Shown in pieces: positions 1 through 6,848 of a stretch of 19,249 nucleotides of DNA. Position 1 is the first letter of the stretch, and each line of letters starts with the position of its first letter. The position numbers and the translations under genes are program-made. The stretch is from CAZEAN01 sp964510225 (GTDB lineage: Bacteria > Planctomycetota > Planctomycetia > Isosphaerales > Isosphaeraceae), in contig CAZEAN010000108.1 in NCBI GenBank assembly GCA_964510225.1, forward strand, positions 1 through 19,249, given 5' to 3'. Below the pieces are notes generated by a model. The model ran no database searches. It saw only the letters and a program-made list of their open reading frames with translations, and had not been told where the DNA came from.

Positions 1-129
1 CAGAGACTAGCGGGGTGAGTCCCAACAATAATCCCCGCCCTTGAGCGCCCGGCCTCCTCGACTCTCCTCAGTAGAGCTCGCGAGGAGGATGAGATAGTCC
101 GAGCCCCGTGGAAACGCGGGGGATCCTCG
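1..129 (+). ncRNA. Group I intron (3' portion) interrupting a tRNA gene
   Basis: The 3' half of a self-splicing group I intron; the 5' half lies before the window. Visible core: P7 5' strand GACTA (5-9) pairs with TAGTC (95-99), and AGATAGTCC (92-100) resembles the conserved S element. P8 is CCTCCTCG (53-60) with CGAGGAGG (81-88). P9 is a 7-bp stem (104-110 with 115-121, one G-U pair) capped by a GAAA tetraloop (111-114). An additional hairpin, GCGGGG (10-15) with CCCCGC (33-38), sits between P7 and the presumed P3 3' strand. The last intron base would be G129, the usual terminal guanosine. Splicing between tRNA positions 36 and 37 is the known location in bacterial tRNA-Ile(CAU) and tRNA-Arg(CCU) introns (Azoarcus and Agrobacterium type). 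The P1-P6 half and the 5' splice site are not visible, so subgroup and activity are inference. Confidence 0.85.
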
Positions 130-166
130 AATCCCTTGGTTGCAGGTTCGAATCCTGCGGGCCGCA
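130..166 (+). tRNA. tRNA 3' exon (positions 37-73), isoacceptor not determinable
   Basis: The sequence fits canonical tRNA numbering without a gap. It has A37-A38 (130-131), anticodon stem 3' strand TCCCT (132-136), a 5-nt variable loop TGGTT (137-141), T stem GCAGG/CCTGC (142-146, 154-158) around loop TTCGAAT (147-153), acceptor 3' strand GGGCCGC (159-165) and discriminator A166. CCA is not encoded. The 5' exon, including the anticodon, lies upstream of the window across the intron. Group I splicing normally needs U as the last base of the 5' exon, so an anticodon ending in U is expected, and A37 after U36 fits an ANN-decoding tRNA. tRNA-Arg(CCU) and tRNA-Ile(CAU) are the best guesses, but neither is shown by this sequence. 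Confidence 0.88.
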
Positions 167-210
167 TCGGACGATTCGAACGCAATGCTGAGCTTAGTTT
201 GATCGTCCGA
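167..210 (+). terminator. Long inverted repeat just after the tRNA
   Basis: TCGGACGAT (167-175) is the exact reverse complement of ATCGTCCGA (202-210). After one bulged T the stem continues as CGAAC (177-181) with GTTTG (197-201), giving about 14 bp closed by a 15-nt loop. It begins at the first base after the discriminator base, so it could end tRNA transcription or act in 3'-end maturation. No T-run follows, so it is not a classical intrinsic terminator. Confidence 0.4.
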
Positions 211-254
211 ATTCTCGACTGCTCCGGAAGTCTTCTAGGGTCGGAACGTGTCCG

Positions 255-2405
255 ATGTCGACTATTTATCCTCTCGTCGATCCAGAGCCTCATCCCGACC
301 CGGAACCGCCAGATCAATCTTTTCAGACCGATGCTCCTACGGAGCGGCGTCAGAGGACGGAAAGCCGCCGGCGGAGTCCCAGATCACCGGTTGAGACGGG
401 TCCAACAGAAGTCGCTTCCCGAGTGAGGGATCGTTCTTGGCCCTGGTGGCTCGTACTCTTCGGACTCCTCGGGATCCATCTACTGCTCTCGGTCGGATCG
501 CAAGGTAGCTGGTCGCAGATCACGAGTGAGTGGCCGATCGCTTTTCATGATCACCCGATGCACTTCCACAATGCCGTTGCGTCTCAGACCTTCCTCCGAG
601 AGCACCGGATGACTGCCGGGTATGATCCCTATTTTATGGCAGGATACCCCAAGAGCGTCATTTCTGACCCTTCAGGAACGGTGATTGAGTGTTTCGTCGC
701 CCTTTTTCCGAGGAAGCACGCTGCATTTGCATATAAGCTTTTCTTGCTGATTGCCATGGGGTCACTCCCGCTCTGGATCGCAATTGCGACTGCACTTTGG
801 GGCGGGAAGATTGATGCGGTCGTCGCGGGCACGCTCCTCTTCTTGATTTACCTATGGGTCGATTTCCCGCTTCAGTATGCGGGATTCGGGATGACAAGCT
901 TCCTGTTGATGGTCCCATTCGGTGCGCTCTCGCTCCGTCTGATCGACCTCTATGTGCACCGTGGTGGATACACACGTTGGCTTTATGCGGTCCTCGGTTC
1001 GGTCATGGTTGTGTTTCTCCATCCGCTTAGTGTTTTTACGGTAGCGCCGGCGGCCGCCCTTGCCTCATTGGGCGCGATGATCCAAGCACAGAGGGATCAC
1101 TTAGGCTTCTCGATTTCGAGGACTGTGGGCCTCTTCCTGATCCCGGTTCTCACGATCCTCCTCAATGCCTTTTGGTGGATTCCCGCCCTCTGGTTCTACG
1201 AAGGCCGCGACTCCCGTGGTCTCGGATTCTTCCACCCTGAACCAGTCCTTGATCGAGTCGGTCAAATCTTCGGCCTTGCTGAACCAGCGCAGCACCCGAT
1301 CCAGGCGTTCCTCCTCGGAGCGGGTTTGATTGGACTCGTCGTGAGCACAGGGCAGCGTAATAGTGGAAAACTTGCACTCGGAGCGTACATCGGAGCCGGT
1401 TTGTTCTGGGGATACGCCGCGGGTGCTTTCCGGAGTCTCGATCCATTTGAACCGGGCCGGAATACTTATGTCGTTTATACAGGGGCATCGATTGCGGTAG
1501 GGTTAGGTTTCGGTCTGCTAAGGTCCAAACTCAAGACCGGAAACCCCCGGATTGATCGGATTGTTGTCCTTAGCCTATTGGTGATCGGCCTCCGATATTT
1601 TGGAGCCGATCTTTCTCGAGCGGTTCAAGCCCGGATTGGTCGCTCGCTCATCCCCGTCCTCACGACCGTCGAAGAAGATGGCTCGCCAATTACCCTCCGA
1701 TTCCCAAAGAACGAGGCGCAACCCTTTCTGAGTAGCGCACCGACGAACGAACTCAACTGGTTGGTTGAAGAGATCCAATCCAATTTCGGACCGGGTGACC
1801 GGATTTTCTATGAGGAAGGCGGCGCATCCACCGACCGACTCCCCGACCTTTTTCGGGGACGCCGTTTTGGGGGACTGCTCCCCACCTTAACCGGAGTCGA
1901 AGTGATCGGTGGGCCCTTCTTGCATGTCCCGATCCGAGAAAACTACGCACAAATCGGGATGGGCAAGCTTTTGGATGATGAGGATTGGAATTCCGAGTCC
2001 TTTGATAATGCGGCGCGGCTTTATGGTCCCTCCGGAATCGTTTGCTGGTCTCCGGGAGCCCGAGAGTTCATCGGGGCAAACCCGGAACAATTCCAAGTGC
2101 TCAGCACCTTGGGCCCACTTCAGATTGTCCGAGTGCTCGCTGAAGGGGGGAAGACGATCCAAGGGGATGCCGAGGTCAAAGGATCGTTTGGACGGTTGGA
2201 AGTCATCCCAGAGGTTGGTGAAGACGTTGACGAATTGATTATCCTCCGCTATCACTTCGTTCCTGGCCTTCGTACGGATCCACCAGTCGCGCTCCAACCA
2301 GTTGAAGTTGCGGGAGATCCCGTTCCAATGATTGGTCTACCCAGTTCGTCAGGTCCGATCGTGATTGAGTGGGAAGGGGTAGAGCCCATTCGAGCGGAAC
2401 GTTGA
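255..2405 (+). CDS. Polytopic membrane protein, PTPS-related / GT-C glycosyltransferase-like
   Basis: A 716-residue integral membrane protein. The N-terminal 60 residues are hydrophilic and rich in Pro, Arg and acidic residues. The first membrane segment spans about residues 63-80 and is followed by a loop with FHDHPMHFHNA (about 97-107) and GYDPYFMAGYP (about 122-132). This acidic/His first loop plus a G-Y/W-x-P-type motif is typical of GT-C fold sugar transferases and the '6-pyruvoyl-tetrahydropterin synthase related' membrane family often found in planctomycetes and actinobacteria. Roughly ten further hydrophobic segments run to about residue 475, and a soluble C-terminal domain of about 230 residues follows. 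The likely role is transfer of a lipid-linked sugar on the outer face of the inner membrane; donor and acceptor are unknown. The ATG at 255 has no convincing Shine-Dalgarno. A second glycosyltransferase gene follows after 78 bp, suggesting joint expression. Confidence 0.78.
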   Translation: MSTIYPLVDPEPHPDPEPPDQSFQTDAPTERRQRTESRRRSPRSPVETGPTEVASRVRDRSWPWWLVLFGLLGIHLLLSVGSQGSWSQITSEWPIAFHDHPMHFHNAVASQTFLREHRMTAGYDPYFMAGYPKSVISDPSGTVIECFVALFPRKHAAFAYKLFLLIAMGSLPLWIAIATALWGGKIDAVVAGTLLFLIYLWVDFPLQYAGFGMTSFLLMVPFGALSLRLIDLYVHRGGYTRWLYAVLGSVMVVFLHPLSVFTVAPAAALASLGAMIQAQRDHLGFSISRTVGLFLIPVLTILLNAFWWIPALWFYEGRDSRGLGFFHPEPVLDRVGQIFGLAEPAQHPIQAFLLGAGLIGLVVSTGQRNSGKLALGAYIGAGLFWGYAAGAFRSLDPFEPGRNTYVVYTGASIAVGLGFGLLRSKLKTGNPRIDRIVVLSLLVIGLRYFGADLSRAVQARIGRSLIPVLTTVEEDGSPITLRFPKNEAQPFLSSAPTNELNWLVEEIQSNFGPGDRIFYEEGGASTDRLPDLFRGRRFGGLLPTLTGVEVIGGPFLHVPIRENYAQIGMGKLLDDEDWNSESFDNAARLYGPSGIVCWSPGAREFIGANPEQFQVLSTLGPLQIVRVLAEGGKTIQGDAEVKGSFGRLEVIPEVGEDVDELIILRYHFVPGLRTDPPVALQPVEVAGDPVPMIGLPSSSGPIVIEWEGVEPIRAER

Positions 2406-2483
2406 ACCGAGCTACGGTACGAAGAGCCAACGACCGCTAAAAGCCAGACGTCCCTAGGTTGCGATCCAAGGAAGGAGCGTGCC

Positions 2484-3923
2484 GTGGCCCTGACAGTAGA
2501 GCCGGAACCCACGACAATCGACCATGACCAACCTAAGCGGGTTGCCGTCTGGGTCACGTTCCTCGTTGCGCTTGTTGCTTGCTCAATTCCGTTTGGACTC
2601 AAGGCCGCGAAAGAAAAAAGTGCGATCGTCCGCTGGCTCAAACAGATTCAAGATCTTCCTAAAGGTGTGAATATTTGGAACGACTACATGTTCCCGAATC
2701 CACCGATATTCTCTTTGTCACTCTATCCACTTACGGAGATGCACCCCGTTGCGGCGGCCGTCGTTTGGTACTTTTTGAAGGCAGCCTTAGTGGTCCTTGT
2801 GGTACTCGCCTGTCTGAAACTTGGCCGCACAGAGGGATTAACGCGGCCAGTGCCGTCGTGGGCCTTGCTCGCGATTATCCTGATCGGATTTCGACCAATC
2901 TTGGGCGATCTTCATCACGGAAACAACAACATCATTATCCTTTCGCTTGTCGTAGGCGCTCTTTACTCTTGGACTCGGGGATTCGATGTACTTGCGGGGC
3001 TCTGTCTCGCACTTGCGATCAGTTATAAGGTTACCCCAGCTCTCTTTGTCCCCTATTTTTTGTACAAGCGTTCGTGGCGGATGGTCGGCGCCACATTCTT
3101 AGGACTCGGGATTTTCCTGGTGATTATTCCTGGGATTGTTTTGGGCCCCGGGTTCAATGGGGAGTGTTTTTACTGGTGGTGGCATCGGATGCTCCGCCCC
3201 TTTGTGATGGATAATCAAGTTGGATCCCTTGAGATCAATCAATCGATGCCAGGCGTCTTGACTCGGCTGGTGGTGGAGCAATCGGGGCAAGGTCGCTATT
3301 CCCCAGAGTCGGGCCGCAATCTGATCGCGCTTAATCCGGACTTCGTTGTCTCGGCGATTAAACTGCTCTCCGTCGGCTTCGTGGCACTTCTGGGTTGGCT
3401 CTGCCGGACCGACCCCCGGAATCGTCGCGACCCTCGGTTCCTCGGCGAATTCAGCCTTGTCACTCTCACGATGCTGATCGTCTCGGAAAGAAGTTGGAAG
3501 CATCATTATGTCACGATTCTACTTCCGTTGACCTACCTGACCTTCCGACTCTGGGCATATCAAGGGTCGAGAATCCGGAGATTTGTTATCGGCGGCAGTC
3601 TTGGGCTCGCTGCGCTGCTGATGCTCTCGACATCAAGTGAAATCGGACGCTTCTTTGCAGACGGCAAAGGACATGATCTTGCGCAGTATTACGGTATGTT
3701 CTTTTGGGCGGGGATACTCCTCTATTTGCCGACCGCTTGGATTCTTCGGACCGAGTTAGGCAAGTCGGGGCAAGAGAAGAACGAGCCTCGCCTGCAAGTA
3801 AATCAACAAGGTCCTCACTTTTCCGAGTCCCATTGGCAGGAGTGGAAGGAGCAGCACAGGATCGACACCGCGGATTCGTCGGAATCAAGGTTGAATAGCG
3901 GCTCTTCGGGTTCGGTCACTTGA
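2484..3923 (+). CDS. GT87 / DUF2029-type membrane glycosyltransferase
   Basis: A 479-residue polytopic membrane protein of the GT87 (DUF2029) family, whose known members are polyprenyl-phosphate-dependent mannosyltransferases. Family features: a first periplasmic loop with NDYMFPNPPIFSL (about residues 67-79) and, later, GDLHHGNNNIIIL (about 143-156), where the Asn-rich segment is characteristic, followed by AISYKVTPALFVPYFLYK, the usual K-x-x-P helix. About ten transmembrane segments are visible, and the last 60 residues form a hydrophilic, Glu/Ser-rich tail. The start is a GTG at 2484, supported by one of the few good Shine-Dalgarno sequences in the window (AAGGAG, 2472-2477, 6-nt spacing). 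With the preceding GT-C-like gene it probably decorates a cell-envelope glycan or glycolipid. Substrate is not inferable from sequence alone. Confidence 0.85.
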   Translation: MALTVEPEPTTIDHDQPKRVAVWVTFLVALVACSIPFGLKAAKEKSAIVRWLKQIQDLPKGVNIWNDYMFPNPPIFSLSLYPLTEMHPVAAAVVWYFLKAALVVLVVLACLKLGRTEGLTRPVPSWALLAIILIGFRPILGDLHHGNNNIIILSLVVGALYSWTRGFDVLAGLCLALAISYKVTPALFVPYFLYKRSWRMVGATFLGLGIFLVIIPGIVLGPGFNGECFYWWWHRMLRPFVMDNQVGSLEINQSMPGVLTRLVVEQSGQGRYSPESGRNLIALNPDFVVSAIKLLSVGFVALLGWLCRTDPRNRRDPRFLGEFSLVTLTMLIVSERSWKHHYVTILLPLTYLTFRLWAYQGSRIRRFVIGGSLGLAALLMLSTSSEIGRFFADGKGHDLAQYYGMFFWAGILLYLPTAWILRTELGKSGQEKNEPRLQVNQQGPHFSESHWQEWKEQHRIDTADSSESRLNSGSSGSVT

Positions 3924-4142
3924 TCATTGATTGAAGTTGAGATCCGTGTGTCACTCTCAACCTTGACACTGAGCTTCTCCCGGATCTCTTGATTCGGGAG
4001 TCCTAACAACGGTGGAGAGACTGCGGATTCAAAATTGAAAGGGATGCCATACGACGGCTGTCAATTTCGTATACTAGATGTTGCGAAATTCTTGCACCGA
4101 ACTTGATCACGATACAACGTCAGCACCTCCCTTAGCTCAATC
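3924..4142 (+). other. 219-bp intergenic region before metF with one strong hairpin
   Basis: Contains an inverted repeat CTCCCGGATC (3977-3986) / GATTCGGGAG (3991-4000) with a TCTT loop: 10 bp with one G-T pair. It starts 54 nt after the GT87 stop and has no T-run, so it could be a terminator or a leader hairpin. TATACT at 4070-4075 resembles a -10 box for metF, but no -35 at proper spacing accompanies it. No ORF here looks coding. Confidence 0.4.
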
Positions 4143-5063
4143 ATGCACATCCTCGACATTTTTGCTGCAGACAAAACGACATTCAGCTTCGAGTTCTTCC
4201 CGCCCAAGACCCCTCAGGCGTCCACAGAGCTGTTTCACTCCATCGAATCGCTCCAAGAACTTCAACCTTCGTTTGTCTCGGTAACCTACGGAGCTGGTGG
4301 CTCAACTCGCGATCGAACGCGTGACCTGATTGAGCGGATTCAAGCAGAGACGGATCTGACGGCAGTCTCCCATCTGACTTCGGTCTGCCATACACAGGAG
4401 GAACTCTCTGAGATCCTGACGCGGTATGCCGAGGCGGGTATCGAGAACATCCTTGCACTCCGAGGTGACCCACCCCGGAATATTGAAAATTACGATCGAG
4501 CCAATGACGCATTTCAATATGCCTCTGAGCTGGTCGACTTTGTACGATCTCACCCAAGGCAACCCGACCCTCGAGGATTTGGGATTGGAGTCGCTGGGTT
4601 TCCTGAAGGGCACCCGGCGACTCCCAACCGTCTTGACGAGATGGACAACCTAAAGCGAAAGGTTGACGCAGGGGCTCATTACATTTGCACGCAGCTTTTT
4701 TTTGATAACCGCGACTTTTACGACTTTCGTGAACGCTGCGAACTCGCTGGAATCGAGATTCCGATTCTTGCCGGAATCATGCCGGTGCTCTCCAGGAAGG
4801 GGATGGCCAAGATGGCAGACCTCGCCCTTGGCGCCCGATTCCCCGCTCGGCTAACCCGAGCTGTTGATCGCTCTTCGGATCCGGAAGACCCCGATTCCAT
4901 TGCTCAGATCGGTATCCATTGGGCGACTGAGCAGTGCCTCGATCTTCTCGATCATCAAGTTCGTGGCATTCACTTCTATACGCTGAATAAGAGCACGGCG
5001 ACTCGTCGGATTTTTGAAAATCTTGGAGTCAGGAACGCAGTCGATCTCCGCGCCGCAACCTAG
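4143..5063 (+). CDS. metF: 5,10-methylenetetrahydrofolate reductase
   Basis: Reduces 5,10-methylene-THF to 5-methyl-THF using FAD and NAD(P)H, supplying the methyl group for methionine synthesis; cytoplasmic. The 306-residue length is normal for bacterial MetF. Diagnostic motifs are in order: FSFEFFPPK (14-22) with the catalytic Glu17 (E. coli Glu28), FVSVTYGAGGSTR (44-56), ALRGD (105-109) with Asp109 (E. coli Asp120, FAD-contacting), and ICTQLFFDN (181-189) with Gln184 (E. coli Gln183). The C terminus has the usual HFYTLNKS signature. The ATG at 4143 sits 26 bases before the first conserved strand, so it is a natural start, though no Shine-Dalgarno is evident. It faces the STAS gene convergently and lies 1.8 kb from folE, giving a loose folate neighbourhood. 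Confidence 0.96.
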   Translation: MHILDIFAADKTTFSFEFFPPKTPQASTELFHSIESLQELQPSFVSVTYGAGGSTRDRTRDLIERIQAETDLTAVSHLTSVCHTQEELSEILTRYAEAGIENILALRGDPPRNIENYDRANDAFQYASELVDFVRSHPRQPDPRGFGIGVAGFPEGHPATPNRLDEMDNLKRKVDAGAHYICTQLFFDNRDFYDFRERCELAGIEIPILAGIMPVLSRKGMAKMADLALGARFPARLTRAVDRSSDPEDPDSIAQIGIHWATEQCLDLLDHQVRGIHFYTLNKSTATRRIFENLGVRNAVDLRAAT

Positions 5064-5097
5064 AATTGAGGGCTCAATGATTCGAGTCAGCCTCCTG

Positions 5098-5607
5098 CTA
5101 GGTCCTCGGCTTTGAACGGCGGACCTGACGCGTTAGAGGTCCTGCTTTCGGCTTCGTGTTGGGTTTTGGGCCAAGTCCGTTCGGATTGGGGCTCGGGCGA
5201 CAAGCGCTTGGGTCGTCACCCTCATTTCTGACCATTGCGAGAGCTTCTTTAACCGTTGACCCAATGTTGAAGAATGGTTCAAGTCCGCTCAAGCGGAGAG
5301 ACTCTAAGACGAAGTCTTCAAGCTCGGCGAGAACAAATCGGCCCCCTTGTTGTTTCACTACTTCCGAAAGATTCTTAAGAACGGCAAATGCTGAAGTTCC
5401 AGCGAATGAGACGCCTTTAAAATCGGCAATTAAATGGTTCTCGAAGCATTCGCGATCCCGCTCTTGATATTGAGTCCGGAGCATTTTGACCAATTCGGCG
5501 TCAAGTCTGAATGAGTCCCAGAATTCGCCGATCATAATCCCATTCTGTTCCCTGATTTTTAGGAACGAGAGTGTTTTACCGCGTTTCAACGTCGACGCCT
5601 CCATCAT
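5098..5607 (-). CDS. STAS-domain protein (anti-sigma-factor antagonist-like)
   Basis: A 169-residue protein (180 if the GTG at 5640 is used) with a STAS domain at about residues 26-140 of the longer form, the fold of SpoIIAA/RsbV anti-anti-sigma factors. The core pattern is visible: EFWDSF at the start, HLIADFKGVSFAGTSAFAVL in the middle, and the closing GGRFVLAEL and LRLSGLEPFF. In SpoIIAA the regulatory loop reads D-S-S-G with the second residue phosphorylated. Here it reads G-T-S-A, so Thr82 (long form) takes the phosphoacceptor place. The tail after about residue 140 is Pro/Lys/Arg-rich and probably disordered. The gene stands alone on this strand, with no anti-sigma kinase or sigma factor beside it, so the partner is unknown. 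ATG at 5607 was preferred to GTG because neither has a clear ribosome site and the domain is intact either way. Confidence 0.82.
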   Translation of the reverse strand: MMEASTLKRGKTLSFLKIREQNGIMIGEFWDSFRLDAELVKMLRTQYQERDRECFENHLIADFKGVSFAGTSAFAVLKNLSEVVKQQGGRFVLAELEDFVLESLRLSGLEPFFNIGSTVKEALAMVRNEGDDPSACRPSPNPNGLGPKPNTKPKAGPLTRQVRRSKPRT

Positions 5608-5640
5608 TGGATCAACGGCAATTGGAATGGGTTGGATCAC

Positions 5641-6030
5641 GCTCTTGCGTGGCGCGGAGGGTTTACGGAGTCGGGACGGTCAGATTAAGGAAGTTTGACC
5701 GTTTTGCGATAAATCGAGATTTTCCAAGTTGTTGAGATTGGTTTCGTGATGGGAAGCCTAAGCAAGGCTTTGCTCTAGACGTATAAAATCTTTGAGGCTT
5801 GCGCGAGGTGCGAACGTAGGAAGGAAGATGATGTAGAGAAGTGGTAACGTGACGAGAGGCCACCTTGTCGACCCTTAGCATACACCTACAATCACTTCCG
5901 CTCAATTACCTGCAGATCTTAACTTTTGCGGTGTCATCTGCGTCACGTAAAAGACGTTGAATCAGATATCTTTATTTTTCATTACTTGGAATTACTTTAT
6001 CAATCTAGAGGTCCAATTCGAGAACGTACA
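5641..6030. other. Divergent intergenic region between STAS gene and Lon-domain gene
   Basis: About 390 bp of relatively AT-rich sequence that should hold the promoters of both flanking genes. It includes an inverted repeat ACGGTCA (5676-5682) / TGACCGT (5696-5702) with a 13-nt spacer, placed 36 bp before the alternative GTG start of the STAS gene, a good position for an operator. AAGCC (5755-5759) and GGCTT also form a short repeat around 5755-5775, and TATAAA lies near 5780. No reading frame in it looks coding; the open frame leading into the Lon-domain gene (from TTG 5926) has no family similarity before residue 45. Confidence 0.45.
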
Positions 6031-6705
6031 TTGCCATCGGAGTCCAAGCAGCAAGGTAAAGCGGGAATCTGCCGACTTTTTCCACTACCGAATGTTGTCC
6101 TATTTCCGCACGCTGTCTTACCGCTCCACCTCTTCGAGCCTAGATATCGCCAAATGATGGAAGATGCGATCGAGTCTGATTATCAGTTTGCCATGGTGAA
6201 GATGATGCCAGAAGTTGAGGGTGAGTCACTCAAATCTCCACCAATTGAGTCTGGAGCATGTTTAGGAAAAATTCACGATTACCGTCGTCTTGAAGATGGA
6301 CGGTTTAATCTCCTGTTGGTCGGGGTGCAACGGATCAGGATTATCGAAGAACTCCCGCTCCGTCGGCTTTACAGAGAGGCTCGATTCGACCCCATCGAGG
6401 ACATTCTCCCGACCTCGGACGAGCCCATCAAATCGCAACTCTTTGAAGCTTATGAAAGTCTTCGTCTTCACTTAGGAATGGCTGAGGATGACATTGTTTC
6501 ATTATATCGTCAGAACCCTCCGCTGACCGTCTTCCTCGATTTGATGAGTCATGGACTTGGGATTCCGGTATCAGTTAAACAAGAATTACTTGAAGATCCT
6601 TGTGTTCAATCACGGGCACTCCGATTACTCAAACTTTTGGACGAACAAAATCCGGGATCGAACTCCGTCCGGGTTCCGTTCCCGCCTCCATTTAGTAACA
6701 ATTGA
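6031..6705 (+). CDS. Stand-alone Lon N-terminal (LON) substrate-binding domain protein
   Basis: A protein of about 225 residues made of the LON substrate-binding domain alone, without the AAA+ and protease domains of the full protease. The signature CRLFPLPNVVLFPHAVLPLH is followed by LFEPRYRQMMEDAIE and, later, ACLGKIHDYRRLEDGRFNLL, then VGVQRIRI, the standard first half of the Lon N domain; a helical bundle ends the protein. Such proteins (YcaM/LonRF-like) are usually annotated as peptidase S16 Lon domain proteins; their function is not settled, with peptide or substrate binding the common guess. No ATG precedes the conserved region, so the start must be TTG or GTG. TTG at 6031 fits the family's usual short N terminus; TTG at 5986 or 5926 would add residues without homology. 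No Shine-Dalgarno helps to decide. Confidence 0.85.
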   Translation: MPSESKQQGKAGICRLFPLPNVVLFPHAVLPLHLFEPRYRQMMEDAIESDYQFAMVKMMPEVEGESLKSPPIESGACLGKIHDYRRLEDGRFNLLLVGVQRIRIIEELPLRRLYREARFDPIEDILPTSDEPIKSQLFEAYESLRLHLGMAEDDIVSLYRQNPPLTVFLDLMSHGLGIPVSVKQELLEDPCVQSRALRLLKLLDEQNPGSNSVRVPFPPPFSNN

Positions 6706-6716
6706 CGGACTAAGCA

Positions 6717-6734
6717 TGGACTGTAGAAAGTCCA
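6717..6734 (+). other. Short hairpin after Lon-domain gene
   Basis: TGGACT (6717-6722) pairs with AGTCCA (6729-6734) around a 6-nt loop, 11 bp after the Lon-domain stop codon. No T-run follows, so a terminator is possible but weak. It could equally be part of the folE leader immediately downstream. Confidence 0.25.
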
Positions 6735-6743
6735 CAGCTTTGT

Positions 6744-6796
6744 AGGTGATGCGGTAGCTCAACGGCTAACCACCTCCCAGGCATCTTCATTCAAAC
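6744..6796 (+). promoter_or_regulatory. Candidate THF-II (folE motif) riboswitch upstream of folE
   Basis: A compact structured element directly in the folE leader. P1 would be GATGC (6748-6752) with GCATC (6781-6785). It encloses P2, GGTAGC (6753-6758) with GCTAACC (6765-6771), which has one bulged base and a TCAACG loop. An asymmetric internal loop lies on the 3' side, and CTTCAT follows P1. A competing pairing AGGTG (6744-6748) with CACCT (6771-6775) would break P1, giving a natural switch. Two stems separated by an internal loop, just upstream of folE, match what I recall of the THF-II tetrahydrofolate riboswitch described in Gram-negative bacteria. I could not align it to the covariance model, and family membership is from memory. 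The element ends about 50 nt before the folE ATG. Confidence 0.55.
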
Positions 6797-6848
6797 AAGC
6801 AAATCAACACGACGCACGGATACTCGTTTGAACCGACTTGAATCAACG

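Noticed and set aside
136..426. 96-residue frame starting inside the tRNA
   Set aside because: It overlaps the tRNA and reads the well-supported membrane-protein gene in another frame.
4070..4075. TATACT as a metF -10 box
   Set aside because: No acceptable -35 hexamer 16-18 bp upstream; retained only as a remark in the intergenic entry.
5663..5905. 80-residue minus-strand frame in the STAS/Lon-domain intergenic region
   Set aside because: No family features, no ribosome site, and it overlaps the region expected to hold promoters.
6744..6796. Possible tRNA gene or tRNA fragment (GGTAGCTCAACGGCTAAC looks like a D arm)
   Set aside because: The D-stem 3' strand does not pair in tRNA fashion, and no anticodon, T arm or acceptor pairing follows. 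The pairing present fits a leader RNA better.
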